A stretch of 64,000 nucleotides of DNA from Malonomonas rubra (lineage in GTDB: Bacteria; Desulfobacterota; Desulfuromonadia; Desulfuromonadales; Geopsychrobacteraceae), in assembly GCF_003247215.1 (NCBI RefSeq), contig NZ_QKAP01000013.1:18785-82784 (forward strand). Direction: 5' to 3'. The position numbers were made by a program, and so were the translations under genes. Within the stretch, counting starts at the first letter, position 1. Each line of letters opens with the position of its first letter. The notes beneath the pieces are model-generated. The model worked only from the letters and a program-made list of their open reading frames with translations, did not search any database and was not told where the DNA came from. Shown piece after piece: positions 1 to 9,463 of this stretch.

Positions 1-8
1 TTTTCCGC

Positions 9-827
9 TTGGCAGTGATGATCTGCATGTCTCTACTGTTGCACTTGATGGTCTTTCAGATTGGAATCCCACCGCAGGCTGAGATGATGCAACGCGGCCG
101 CAATGATGGTGTCGGACTCGTGATGCGACCGGTAGGACAGTTTTTTTGTCCAGCGATCCCGCAGGAATATGGGGCAACGGGGTTGTCGCTTGGCTCGGGA
201 ATGGTTACTGGGAGAACTAAGACTTGGAACAAAAAACCTCATCAAGCGGCATTGATTGAGACAGGAAAGCGGAAAAGTAAACCGAAGGCTGAACTGTTAA
301 AAGCGAGTCCACAGGCTTTTAAGGCAAACCCAAAACAGGTGGTGACTGAGTCAATCATCGAGGAAGATGTCTTAAAGACCATTCCGTCTTTGGTGTCTTT
401 GATCGAACAGATTGAGGAGGTGCTGCCGGTAAAAACCTCCGCTGACGAAGTGCCCGGTGTGAGCTCTGGTGAGGAACTGGTCAGTCAAAAACCGCACCGT
501 TCAGCTTCAACCATTATCACTGAGGGGGGTGGGAGCAGTGAGGCAATTTTCCAACAGGCCCTACCTCGTTATGAGTTGAATCCACTCCCAGAATATCCGG
601 AGGCGGCAAAGCGCCGAGGACAGCAGGGTACAGTTTTTTTGGAGGTACTTGTATTAGTTGATGGTCGGGTTGGGGAGAGTCGTCTGATAGAATCCTCGGG
701 CTACAAAAGCCTCGATCGCGCGGCCCAAAAAGCGGTCCGGCATTGGCAGTTCAAACCGGCTATTTCCTTGGCAGGGCCTGTTGTGAGCCAGGTGATCGTC
801 CCGGTCGATTTTATTTTGAATCGGTGA
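9..827 (+). CDS. TonB family protein (C-terminal energy transducer domain); true start may lie upstream of the window
   Basis: C-terminus YPEAAKRRGQQGTVFLEVLVLVDGRVGESRLIESSGYKSLDRAAQKAVRHWQFKPA is typical of TonB C-terminal domains. Confidence 0.85.
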   Translation: MAVMICMSLLLHLMVFQIGIPPQAEMMQRGRNDGVGLVMRPVGQFFCPAIPQEYGATGLSLGSGMVTGRTKTWNKKPHQAALIETGKRKSKPKAELLKASPQAFKANPKQVVTESIIEEDVLKTIPSLVSLIEQIEEVLPVKTSADEVPGVSSGEELVSQKPHRSASTIITEGGGSSEAIFQQALPRYELNPLPEYPEAAKRRGQQGTVFLEVLVLVDGRVGESRLIESSGYKSLDRAAQKAVRHWQFKPAISLAGPVVSQVIVPVDFILNR

Positions 828-970
828 ACTACATTCCTCTTGCCTTTCTTTAAAGTTTTCTTATTTTCTTAAATTAAAAACTATGAATATTTAATCTTAG
901 GTGGTAAACTTCTAGCGTTTATCGCTTTTTTGCGTTTTAACAGCTTACATTCAGCTTGGAGATTGTGTAA

Positions 971-2260
971 ATGGCTACTGATGGAATCAAGGTTCTGCTG
1001 GTTGATGACTCACCAACTGTTCGCCGTTTGGGAGAGTTGATCCTTTCTCAGCACGGGTACAACGTCTACACGGCTGAAGACGGTGAACAAGGCCTGGAAA
1101 TGATCCAGAAAATAAGACCTTCGGTCATCCTAGTTGATTTTATCATGCCGAACATGAACGGCCATACTTTCTGTCGAAAGGTGCGTGAAGACGATAGTTT
1201 TAAAGATATCCCACTGATTCTCATTTCATCTAAAGGAGAATCGGTAGGCGAAGCGTTTGAGAAGGAATTTGGGGTTTTATATTATTTCTCCAAGCCGTTC
1301 GAACCGGATGATTTGATCAATAAAATGGAAGAGGTTCTAAAGGATGTTGTTGTTGAAGAACCCGAAGAGGAATCGGCTAAAGATACTGGAGGACCTATGA
1401 CATCTCCAGCCGTTCTTCATGAAATGATTGACAAGTTGCTGCGTCAGTACTTTCAGAAGGATTTCCCTCTGCTGATGCGCAATGTCATGTCGGATATGTT
1501 GACTGAAGCAGGCCTGATCAAAAAGGGTGGCGTGATTTTATCCGGTTCGCTGGAAAAAATTCCCCTACCTGATGTGATCAACTTCGCTTCTAATTCGCGT
1601 CTTTCCGGTCGATTGACTATTTTTTCCAGGGATGTTTTTGGTGAAATTTTCATTGAAGATGGCATGTTTGTTTTTGCCTCTTGCAGTAAGAAAGGGGGGA
1701 AACAGCCATTTTTAACTGACATCATGAAGAAGCAGAAGCTGCTTACTGTTGATGATGACACGATTCGTGATGTGGTTACGGAGGCTCGCGAGAGATGTTT
1801 GCCGATCGGTCGAATGCTAGTTGAAAAAAGGTTGGTCAATGAAGGTCAGTTGATGGAAGCTCTCCGCCTGCATGCAATGGATGCCTTCGGGAACATTCTG
1901 AGTGCAAAGACCGGGAGTTTTTTTCTCGAGCAAGACGAACTGCCGACCAACTTGCGCGACATGCAGGTGCGCATTTCGTTGATGAACGTATTAATGGAAG
2001 GCCTTAGCCAGCTTGATGAAAGGCAGCTTGCAGCGACAGAATTCAAAGATGAAAGCATGGTCCTGGTTCGTTTGATTACCAACGAAGATGCAATGGATAC
2101 CGTGCAGCTCAAAGCCCGTGAACTTGATATTTTTGCTTTGATTGATGGACATAAACCCTTATCGGAAATTATCCATTTGAGCCAACTCGATCCTCTGGAA
2201 ACCAAGCGCATCTGTTATGCCTTGCGTAAGGTTGGCCTGTTACGGTTAAAAGCGGCCTAG
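971..2260 (+). CDS. Response regulator (REC) with DUF4388/PATAN-like C-terminal region
   Basis: REC signature VLLVDDSPTVRRLGELIL...VILVDFIMPNMNG; C-terminal GSLEKIPLPDVINFASNSRLSGRLTI resembles DUF4388. Confidence 0.85.
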   Translation: MATDGIKVLLVDDSPTVRRLGELILSQHGYNVYTAEDGEQGLEMIQKIRPSVILVDFIMPNMNGHTFCRKVREDDSFKDIPLILISSKGESVGEAFEKEFGVLYYFSKPFEPDDLINKMEEVLKDVVVEEPEEESAKDTGGPMTSPAVLHEMIDKLLRQYFQKDFPLLMRNVMSDMLTEAGLIKKGGVILSGSLEKIPLPDVINFASNSRLSGRLTIFSRDVFGEIFIEDGMFVFASCSKKGGKQPFLTDIMKKQKLLTVDDDTIRDVVTEARERCLPIGRMLVEKRLVNEGQLMEALRLHAMDAFGNILSAKTGSFFLEQDELPTNLRDMQVRISLMNVLMEGLSQLDERQLAATEFKDESMVLVRLITNEDAMDTVQLKARELDIFALIDGHKPLSEIIHLSQLDPLETKRICYALRKVGLLRLKAA

Positions 2261-2270
2261 GAGGGGTGCA

Positions 2271-3698
2271 ATGGATGACTTGCGGCAGAAGTTGTTCCCG
2301 ATCTTCCTTGGTGAAGCAGAGCGTAATCTGACAGCCCTGAGGCAGTTCCTCGATCATGAGGATCTGTCGCTTGCCTCAGCCGAAGAGTTGGAAACTGCTT
2401 TTCGTGCAGCACACACATTAAAGGGTACGGCAAATCTGGTTAAGGCAGATTCGATCTGCAAGATTGCCCGTCGGCTAGAAGCAATGCTGGAAAAGCATTT
2501 TGAAGACAGGACCAAGCCAACCCGGGTCGAACATGAAGCGATGCGCTTGGCCGTAGACTGGCTCGCGCCACTGGTTTCTGCATTGCAAGGCGACTTACAG
2601 GAACCGAAACTGTTTGTCGCCGAAGCGTTGCAGGCACTCGATTTGGCGGAAAAATTTCCTGGTCGTACTCCGCTGGTCGAACTACTCGACAGCCAGGCTG
2701 AACAGCGCGCTCCGCAGCTCGATGATCCGTTTTCAGATGACCCGGATTTATTGACAGAAGAGGATCAATTATTACAGTCTGAACCAGACCCGTTTGCTGA
2801 TGACCCTCATTTCGGAATAGAAATCGATGGCGGTCTTTCCGTTCAAAAAGTTGTTGTGCCACGGCCAGATATTGCAGCGGGGAGTGACCCGTTTGCCGAG
2901 GATCTTGACCTTGCAATCGACTCGCCCGATCTGCAGGACATTGTTGCTGAAAAAAATGACGTGGACTCTGCGGAGGAGGGAAACCTGCCTTTTGACCCTT
3001 TCGCTGAAGATGAGCTGGGCGTTGAAGTTTCTACAGTCGAAGATCTCCTAGATGTTTTCCCAGGTGATGATTCAAGTGAAAGGCTCACTGAGGAGAACAA
3101 ATATAATGAAGGGGGACCTTCTCCAGAAATTTTAGAAGCTGATTTTGCAGATGACCCTTTTGCCGATGATGAAGATTTTACTTCTGAGGTAGCCCTAACT
3201 ACTAAAGCTGTAAATGAGGGCGCCGCTGAAGTGGACATTGCTGGCGATTCACTTGTCCCTCCCACCGACATTGTTGCCGCACGTGCTGAAGAGATTGCAG
3301 AATCACTGTTGTTGCCGCAGGACGAGACGGCTCCACGTAAAGATTATGTCTGCTGTGTTTTTTCCGTCGGTGGCCATGATTACCACTTGCCGATTAAGCA
3401 GATGATAGAGATAAGCGACCTGCCGCAGGTGCTGCCTTTGCCGCTGGCGCCGCCAATGGTAAGTGGACTGACCAACTTGCGTGGTCGAGTACTCCCGGTC
3501 ATCAACCTGGCCATCCTCAATCAGCATCAACTTGAGGAAGTTCGGGTCCAGCATCGACTGGTAATTGCTGAGCATGAGGGTGAGTCTTTAGCATTTCTTG
3601 CCGATGGAATTCCTTTTTTGGCGGAAGAATTCAGTGGAGAGAAGATCGATATGTCTAAATTTCTTTCCCTTTACCGGGTTAGAGGGGGGGAGTCATGA
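2271..3698 (+). CDS. Hpt-CheW fusion protein with a long acidic repetitive linker
   Basis: N-terminal Hpt motif AAHTLKGTANLVKA; C-terminal CheW-like GGHDYHLPIKQMIEISDLPQVLPLPLAPPMVSGLTNLRGRVLPVINL. Confidence 0.85.
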   Translation: MDDLRQKLFPIFLGEAERNLTALRQFLDHEDLSLASAEELETAFRAAHTLKGTANLVKADSICKIARRLEAMLEKHFEDRTKPTRVEHEAMRLAVDWLAPLVSALQGDLQEPKLFVAEALQALDLAEKFPGRTPLVELLDSQAEQRAPQLDDPFSDDPDLLTEEDQLLQSEPDPFADDPHFGIEIDGGLSVQKVVVPRPDIAAGSDPFAEDLDLAIDSPDLQDIVAEKNDVDSAEEGNLPFDPFAEDELGVEVSTVEDLLDVFPGDDSSERLTEENKYNEGGPSPEILEADFADDPFADDEDFTSEVALTTKAVNEGAAEVDIAGDSLVPPTDIVAARAEEIAESLLLPQDETAPRKDYVCCVFSVGGHDYHLPIKQMIEISDLPQVLPLPLAPPMVSGLTNLRGRVLPVINLAILNQHQLEEVRVQHRLVIAEHEGESLAFLADGIPFLAEEFSGEKIDMSKFLSLYRVRGGES

Positions 3699-5986
3699 GC
3701 ATCCTCGACAATGTCTTCGAATTTTTTGTAGAAGAAGCCACCGAGCATCTCGCGACCTTAGAAGATGGCCTGTTGCAATTGGAGAAAGACGCCTCTTTAG
3801 CGGATGAGCTTATTGAGCCGTTGTTCCGTTCGGCTCACACCCTGAAAGGGGCTGCAAATCTGGTCAACGTGACCGATGTCGGTTCCATCGCTCACCGGTT
3901 GGAGGACTCGTTGGAAGCAATCCGCGACGGTGAACAGGTGATGACAGGTGGGAAGGTTGACGCCATGCTGTTTGCTCTTGATCAGATGCGCGAACTGATA
4001 CAGTTGCGCAAGTCTGGAATAGAGAGTCCCGAAAATATCGTGACCGATGTGCTGTCGAAGCTCGCCAAAGGCGAGGTATCGCAGGATGAGTTTGTTGCTC
4101 CGCTAGAGTCAGTCACTGAAAAAGAATTAGAGACAGAAGATCTTGAGCAAGCGGATGAAAGTGTTCCGCAACCGGAATCCTACGTCGGCGTTGAGCGACG
4201 TAAACCGACGCGAAGGATGGAAGAAGCTGGAGTCGTCCGGGTCGGCATGAATAAAATAGAATCCTTGATGGGATTGGTTGGTGACTTCACTGTGACCAAG
4301 AACCATTTGCTCGACCGGCTTCCGGTTATGGAGCGGATGAAGGGGGAGATCGACTTTGCCGGCCAGCGCTTGCTCAAAGAGGTGACCAGTTTTTCAGAGC
4401 GCTACGACTATACTTTACCGCAGCAGAATGCCATTGCTGGTGACGATGCTTTCGATGAGCTTGAGTTCGACCGCTATGATGAGTTGAATCTTTTTTCCCG
4501 GAAATTGCGTGAAATTACGGAAGATATTGAGGAAGCACTGCGGGAAATGGCTGGCTTCTTTAAGGTTTTTTCACAGGATGTGCTCTCGCTTGACCGGATG
4601 ACCGACGAGATGAAAGAACAGATCTCGGCGGCGCGGACGGTTCAAGCTGGCCAATTATTCCAACGGTTCAATCGTTCCATTCGTGACTTGGCGCAGGAGC
4701 AGAACAAGTCGGTCGAATTGTGTATCTCAGGTGGCGAGACGGCGATTGACCGGGTTATTTACGATGGTCTTTTTGATCCTTTACTGCATATTGTTCGTAA
4801 CTCTTTTGCTCATGGCATTGAGCCGCCGGAAGAACGCTTGGCCCAAGGGAAGCAGGAGAAGGCGACGATCTGGTTGAAGGCCGAGCGACGTGGGAATACC
4901 GTTGAAATTGTAGTAGAAGATGACGGCCGCGGGATCAACATCGATCGGGTTCGTGAAAGAGGGATCGAAAAAGGCTTTATCCGGGAGGATGACCTGCTTT
5001 CTGAGCAGGACTTAATCCAGTTGATCTTTCGTCCCGGGTTCAGTACCACTGCCGAAGCAGATAGCACCTCAGGTCGCGGTGTCGGAATGAACGTCGTTAT
5101 GGACCGGCTTTCCAGCTTGAACGGTACAATTGACGTCTGGACAGCCAAAGGTGAGGGGAGCCGTTTCCGGTTACGCTTGCCGCTGTCATTGGTTATTGTC
5201 AACGTCATCCAATTTACCTGCTGCGGACAAAAGTTGGTCATTCCCTCGGCCTTGGTCGAGGAAATCGTTGATCTCGATTACGAGGCCAGAAACGTCGAAG
5301 GAGACAGATTCGACCTGATGCAGAAGGTTGGCCTGGCGAGCTTGTTAAACCTGCCATCCTGTACCGAAGAACCGAAATACGGGATTATTACCCAGTCAGA
5401 AGGGACACCGATCATGCTGCTGGTTGATAATGTCATCGGCCAGGAGGATACGGTCATCAAGCCGTTCGGATCTTTCCTTGAAGAATTGCCCTATTTCTCT
5501 GGTTCCAGTCTGTCCGGTGATGGAACGATGCGTTTGGTGGTCAACCCGGCCCGCATGAAACATCAACGGATTTCGGTGTCTGCTGTTGTTGCGCCTGTTG
5601 AACAAGAACCAGTGGCTCCGAAGGTCATGGTGGTAGATGATTCGCTCAGTGTGCGGAAATTTGCCAGCTTGATGCTTAAGGCAAACGGTTTTGCCGTCGT
5701 CACGGCCGTCAACGGGCAGGATGCCTTGGACAAGTTGGAAGAGGGGGAAAACGTTTTTTCAATTATTACCGATCTTGAAATGCCGGTGATGCATGGTTAT
5801 GAGCTATTGATTGAAATTCAAGAGCGGGGCATCGATATTCCCGTGGCGGTACTCACATCGCGTGCCGGCGAACAGCATCGCAAAGAGGCTTTGTCCCTGG
5901 GAGCTTCAGATTATTTGGTAAAGCCGTTTGACGAAGAAGGTTTGGTTTCTGTCGTCACCAAACATCAGGAGTTGGCGCGGGTATAA
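3695..5986 (+). CDS. CheA-type hybrid histidine kinase (Hpt-HATPase-CheW-REC)
   Basis: Hpt AHTLKGAANLVNV; HATPase HIVRNSFAHGIE, DDGRGIN, GRGVGMNVV; C-terminal REC VMVVDDSLSVRKFASLML; overlaps the previous ORF by 4 nt. Confidence 0.95.
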   Translation: MSILDNVFEFFVEEATEHLATLEDGLLQLEKDASLADELIEPLFRSAHTLKGAANLVNVTDVGSIAHRLEDSLEAIRDGEQVMTGGKVDAMLFALDQMRELIQLRKSGIESPENIVTDVLSKLAKGEVSQDEFVAPLESVTEKELETEDLEQADESVPQPESYVGVERRKPTRRMEEAGVVRVGMNKIESLMGLVGDFTVTKNHLLDRLPVMERMKGEIDFAGQRLLKEVTSFSERYDYTLPQQNAIAGDDAFDELEFDRYDELNLFSRKLREITEDIEEALREMAGFFKVFSQDVLSLDRMTDEMKEQISAARTVQAGQLFQRFNRSIRDLAQEQNKSVELCISGGETAIDRVIYDGLFDPLLHIVRNSFAHGIEPPEERLAQGKQEKATIWLKAERRGNTVEIVVEDDGRGINIDRVRERGIEKGFIREDDLLSEQDLIQLIFRPGFSTTAEADSTSGRGVGMNVVMDRLSSLNGTIDVWTAKGEGSRFRLRLPLSLVIVNVIQFTCCGQKLVIPSALVEEIVDLDYEARNVEGDRFDLMQKVGLASLLNLPSCTEEPKYGIITQSEGTPIMLLVDNVIGQEDTVIKPFGSFLEELPYFSGSSLSGDGTMRLVVNPARMKHQRISVSAVVAPVEQEPVAPKVMVVDDSLSVRKFASLMLKANGFAVVTAVNGQDALDKLEEGENVFSIITDLEMPVMHGYELLIEIQERGIDIPVAVLTSRAGEQHRKEALSLGASDYLVKPFDEEGLVSVVTKHQELARV

Positions 5987-6011
5987 ATACTTTCGATTTT
6001 TCCAACAAAGT

Positions 6012-6044
6012 AAAAAAAGGCGAGCATCGGAGCTCGCCTTTTTT
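6012..6044. terminator. Bidirectional intrinsic terminator between cheA-like and MCP genes
   Basis: AAAAAAGGCGAGC-loop-GCTCGCCTTTTTT perfect palindrome between convergent genes. Confidence 0.9.
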
Positions 6045-6107
6045 AATATTTCCATGGGTTTAATATCAGGATATTGGAACCTCTTGGCTGTACTTATTTT
6101 CTTCTTC

Positions 6108-8021
6108 CTATGAAGTAAAGATTTGATTGACAAAATCCTCATGGACAGGTTCCACAGCAATTTCGATAGTCGCCGGTTTCTGCGGTTCTTCTGCGGAGAG
6201 CCGGAACTGGCCGAGTGATTGGAGCAGCGACTCGGAGACGCCGTTGAGACCTTCGGAAATCTGCGAGGAGGTGGTGATCATGGCTGAGGTTTCCGCAGTA
6301 ATGTTCGCCATCTCACGAATGGTGGTAACTAGTCCCTCGGATATTTTCTGCTGCTCCTGAGATAGCTCGGTAATCTCGGTGACGATCTGCTTCGATTCGC
6401 TAGTTGATTTGTTTATCGCGGCCAAAGCTTCGCCGGTTTCCTGAGCGATCTTTGTTTGCTCTTCAACCGTACTGGTTTCTTCCTCCAGTGCCAGGGTAAC
6501 TTCGTTCGCTTCTGACTGAATTGCTTTGATGATGCCGCCGATCTGACGGGTCGCCTCGGACGCTTCGTCCGCCAGACGTTTGATTTCATCGGAAATGACT
6601 AGAAAGCCCCGGCCTTGTTCCCCTGCACGCGATGCTTCTATTGATGCGTTCATCGCAAGGATGGTGGTACGGGTTGCGACATCAGAAATTAGCTGAGAGA
6701 TGGTGCCTATTTCGAGCAGGCGCTCGGAAAGGGATTTCATCTTCTTGTTGATGACCTGCACAGTGACTCGGATCAACTGCATCCCCTCAATGTTTCGGTT
6801 AACCCGTTCGTTACCGAGGGTAGTCGCTTTATCCACCTGTGATGCAGCACTTTGAGCTAGCGACGTTTTTTTCGCGATCTGGGTCGCCGAAGCTGCAGTT
6901 TCCTCGGCTGCATCAGTGGCATCCGTAACGTTAGCTAGCTGGCTATCGGCACCGTCCCTCATCGACTGGAAGATTTCAAGCAACTGACGCGATTCTTCAC
7001 CTACTTCTTCTGCGTTGATGGTTGTGTCCATCAGTAGAGAGGCCAAGCTTTCAATCATGAGGTTGTAGGAGTCGGCGATAGTACCAAAGGTATCTTCGGT
7101 GACAGGTGCACGTAGGGTCAGATCACCATCGGATGCTTCACTGACAACTTCGAGGAAATTGATAACGTTTTCTTCTGTCGCTTTTCGTTCTTCATCACTC
7201 TTGATAAAAGATTTGAGACGGGTGAAGACCTCGTTGAATGCTTTGGCTATTTCCTGGTACTCGTCCTTGGAGTTGATGGTGATTTCCCTGAACTCACCTT
7301 TACCAACCGACTCGATACCCTCCATCAGCAGGTTTAGTGGGCGGGTGATCCGGTTTGAAGCGCGGAGACCGGCAAAGATGCCGAAGATGATCATGCCACC
7401 AACAAGAGCGATCATTGTGCCAAGCATCTCGGTTTCAAACTTTGCAGATTCGGTTTTCTGCTTTTGCAGAGCGATGCTGATGTGAGTGCGCATTTTTTCG
7501 ATACTGGCAACAAGGGCGTGGACACTTTTTTTGTAAACTTCATAGTTGTCCTTGACCTGAACGAAGCTTTTTCCATCAAGAAGTTCTTTGGCCAGTGGGC
7601 GAAGGCTGTTCATGGTGCCGTTATAGGTAAGGCGAATTTCGTTGGAGAGCTCTTTGCGCTCTTTTTGGTTTGAGAATTCGTCGTAATTGCCAACAGATAA
7701 TTTTTTTAGTTCGGTTGGTATCTTGTTAAAGGTTGCTAGCATCTTCTGGTGATAACCGACCTGCTTTTGTTTGAATTCGGAATTATTGCCAAGGCTGGAG
7801 AAAAGAAAAAACTCTTTCTCGTAGCGGCGAGCGAGCGCTACATTAGCGTCAAGGGCGTGTGCTGCTTCAAGCGCTGACAGGAGTTTTGGTTGGTATTTCT
7901 CAACTGCTTTCGAGAGACCGTAGAAGGAAATTGCGCTGACTGCGATTGAGATGAAAACCAGCAGCAGAACCATCGTCAACAATTTGGTCCTGATTCTCAG
8001 CCCTTGAGTTTTAGTTGCCAT
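6108..8021 (-). CDS. Methyl-accepting chemotaxis protein
   Basis: Two TM segments, HAMP-like region, signalling tip EIGTISQLISDVATRTTILAMNASIEASRAGEQGRGFLVISDEIKRLADEA. Confidence 0.95.
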   Translation of the reverse strand: MATKTQGLRIRTKLLTMVLLLVFISIAVSAISFYGLSKAVEKYQPKLLSALEAAHALDANVALARRYEKEFFLFSSLGNNSEFKQKQVGYHQKMLATFNKIPTELKKLSVGNYDEFSNQKERKELSNEIRLTYNGTMNSLRPLAKELLDGKSFVQVKDNYEVYKKSVHALVASIEKMRTHISIALQKQKTESAKFETEMLGTMIALVGGMIIFGIFAGLRASNRITRPLNLLMEGIESVGKGEFREITINSKDEYQEIAKAFNEVFTRLKSFIKSDEERKATEENVINFLEVVSEASDGDLTLRAPVTEDTFGTIADSYNLMIESLASLLMDTTINAEEVGEESRQLLEIFQSMRDGADSQLANVTDATDAAEETAASATQIAKKTSLAQSAASQVDKATTLGNERVNRNIEGMQLIRVTVQVINKKMKSLSERLLEIGTISQLISDVATRTTILAMNASIEASRAGEQGRGFLVISDEIKRLADEASEATRQIGGIIKAIQSEANEVTLALEEETSTVEEQTKIAQETGEALAAINKSTSESKQIVTEITELSQEQQKISEGLVTTIREMANITAETSAMITTSSQISEGLNGVSESLLQSLGQFRLSAEEPQKPATIEIAVEPVHEDFVNQIFTS

Positions 8022-8172
8022 AATGTTCGTCTCCCGATTAACTTTTTGCCGAATGAATAAATATCAGATTTTTCCAATAATAGATTCCTAACATGAAAAT
8101 ATCAACATTTTTTGAGGTATTTAATGTTGTTTTTTTACTTTTGCAAGGCTTTCTAAAAATTAGGATTGTGCT

Positions 8173-8466
8173 GTGTCAGGAGCTTTTGTTGACTTGATGA
8201 ATGAAGAGGAAAATGTGATCGGTCAGGAGTTACGCAAGGATTGTCACGGGAATCCCAAGCTGAGCAATCGTGCTGTTCATGTACTGTTCAATGCACGGCA
8301 GCAACGTCTTCTGCAGAGAAGTGTATTGGCGAAAGATATTCAGTCGTGGAAATGGGATACTAGTGTCGGTGGGCATCTTGATTCTGGTGAAGATTATTGA
8401 ACGGCTGCGGTTCGTGAAATGTTTAAGGAAGTAGGCGTTGAAGGGGTACCAGTGACGGGCCTGTAA
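8173..8466 (+). pseudogene. Truncated Nudix hydrolase with an in-frame TGA
   Basis: GGHLDSGEDY*TAAVREMFKEVGVEG: a Nudix box (GX5EX7REUXEEXGU) interrupted by TGA at 8398-8400; reading resumes in frame and ends at TAA 8464-8466. Confidence 0.8.
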
Positions 8467-8471
8467 AGTTT

Positions 8472-8575
8472 ATTGATGTAATGGTCTCTCCCCGGCTACC
8501 GGAGTCGGCTTCAATGTGACATGGTGGAAGAGTCGCCTAACCATCAAAGAAGTTGAGAGAAGACCATTACATCAA
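8472..8575. repeat. Small inverted-repeat (MITE-like) element or large hairpin
   Basis: TTGATGTAATGGTCTCTC (8473-8490) and GAGAGAAGACCATTACATCAA (8555-8575), bracketed by AAAGTTT at 8465-8471 and 8574-8580. Confidence 0.5.
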
Positions 8576-8866
8576 AGTTTTTTTCACCTTCGTTTTTGGA
8601 GGTGCCCAGGGTTGACCTGCTGGATCCTAATATCGAGATTCCCGAAGAGGTTGAGGACGCTTTGTTTCACAATCTCGTTGTCAAGGTAAGGCGAAGTGAT
8701 CGAGAGGCTATGGAAAGATTGTATAAAGATCTTGAGGCTAAGAACCTGGCCAATAGACAATTCTGGACTAAAAACAGGCAAAATAATTTTTTTTCTAGAC
8801 TAATTACCTCATAATTTCATATGGTGCTGCCGCAGAAGATCATTGAAATTTAAAGTTCTTCTTAAT

Positions 8867-8943
8867 GCGCCCGTAGCTCAACTGGAGAGAGCATCGGCCT
8901 TCTAAGCCGAGGGTTACAGGTTCGAGTCCTGTCGGGCGTGCCA
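8867..8943 (+). tRNA. tRNA-Arg (anticodon TCT)
   Basis: Cloverleaf GCGCCCG...GGCCTTCTAAGCC...GGTTCGAGTCC...CGGGCGT-G-CCA. Confidence 0.93.
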
Positions 8944-8960
8944 TTTATATTATGCATGTG

Positions 8961-9036
8961 GTGGGTGTTGCTTCGTTGGGAGAGCACCAAATTGTGGCCC
9001 TGGCTGTCGAGAGTCCAAGCCTCTTCACTCACCCCA
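8961..9036 (+). pseudogene. Degenerate tRNA-His copy (anticodon GTG retained)
   Basis: GTGGGTG...TTGTGGC...CACTCACCCCA matches the intact tRNA-His at 9290-9366, but the D-loop and T-loop differ and two anticodon-stem pairs are broken. Confidence 0.75.
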
Positions 9037-9245
9037 TTTATTGCTTCGTTTAAAATTATCAATAAGTTTTTTTGTTCTTTGAGATTTGTTTGCTTCACTT
9101 AATTTAAACGAAGTTGGCTAAAAAGCACAGGATCAATGAACACTTGTATTTGTGCAGTTTTGAAGCGGTGTCAGGCACGCGCATACACATGCCGTGAAAT
9201 TTTTAGTACAGATAACAAATCCTCCCTGACGTGCAATTTTTTGAA

Positions 9246-9274
9246 TTGACAAGTGCAGACCGTTTCCGTAACAT
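9246..9274 (+). promoter_or_regulatory. Sigma70-type promoter for tRNA-His
   Basis: TTGACA (9246-9251), 17-nt spacer, TAACAT (9269-9274), then a GC-rich discriminator. Confidence 0.7.
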
Positions 9275-9289
9275 GGCCGAGCTTTTTAT

Positions 9290-9366
9290 GGTGGGTGTAG
9301 CTCAGTTGGCAGAGCACCAGGTTGTGGCCCTGGTTGTCGAGGGTTCGATCCCCTTCACTCACCCCA
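9290..9366 (+). tRNA. tRNA-His (anticodon GTG), with G-1
   Basis: G-GTGGGTGTAGCTCAGTTGGCAGAGCACCAGGTTGTGGCCCTGG...GGTTCGATCCCCTTCACTCACCCCA. Confidence 0.95.
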
Positions 9367-9463
9367 TTTAAATATAATGCTCACCTTCCGCACCCAATGA
9401 CCCCGGCAACAGATCGGGTGGGTATGGGGGGTGAGCATTGTTAATTTATCATCAATTGTGTTA

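Noticed and set aside
8398-8400. TGA in the Nudix gene as selenocysteine
   Set aside because: Position corresponds to a variable residue in the Nudix box, no SECIS-like hairpin was evident, and the gene is truncated soon after.
8596-8814. 72-aa ORF downstream of the inverted repeat
   Set aside because: Possible coding fragment, but no family, weak start context and decayed surroundings; not supportable as a gene.
8862-9098. Minus-strand ORF with PDRTRTCNPRLRRPMLSPVELRAH
   Set aside because: It is the antisense translation of tRNA-Arg and the tRNA-His-like copy; a known class of false ORFs over tRNAs.
9142-9236. GGTGTCAGGCACGCG...CTGACGTGCA upstream of tRNA-His, resembling REP/RAYT-associated sequence
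   Set aside because: Only one partial copy in the window, so repeat status cannot be supported.
9171-9362. Minus-strand ORF SEGDRTLDNQGHNLVLCQLSYTHH
   Set aside because: Antisense translation of the tRNA-His gene.
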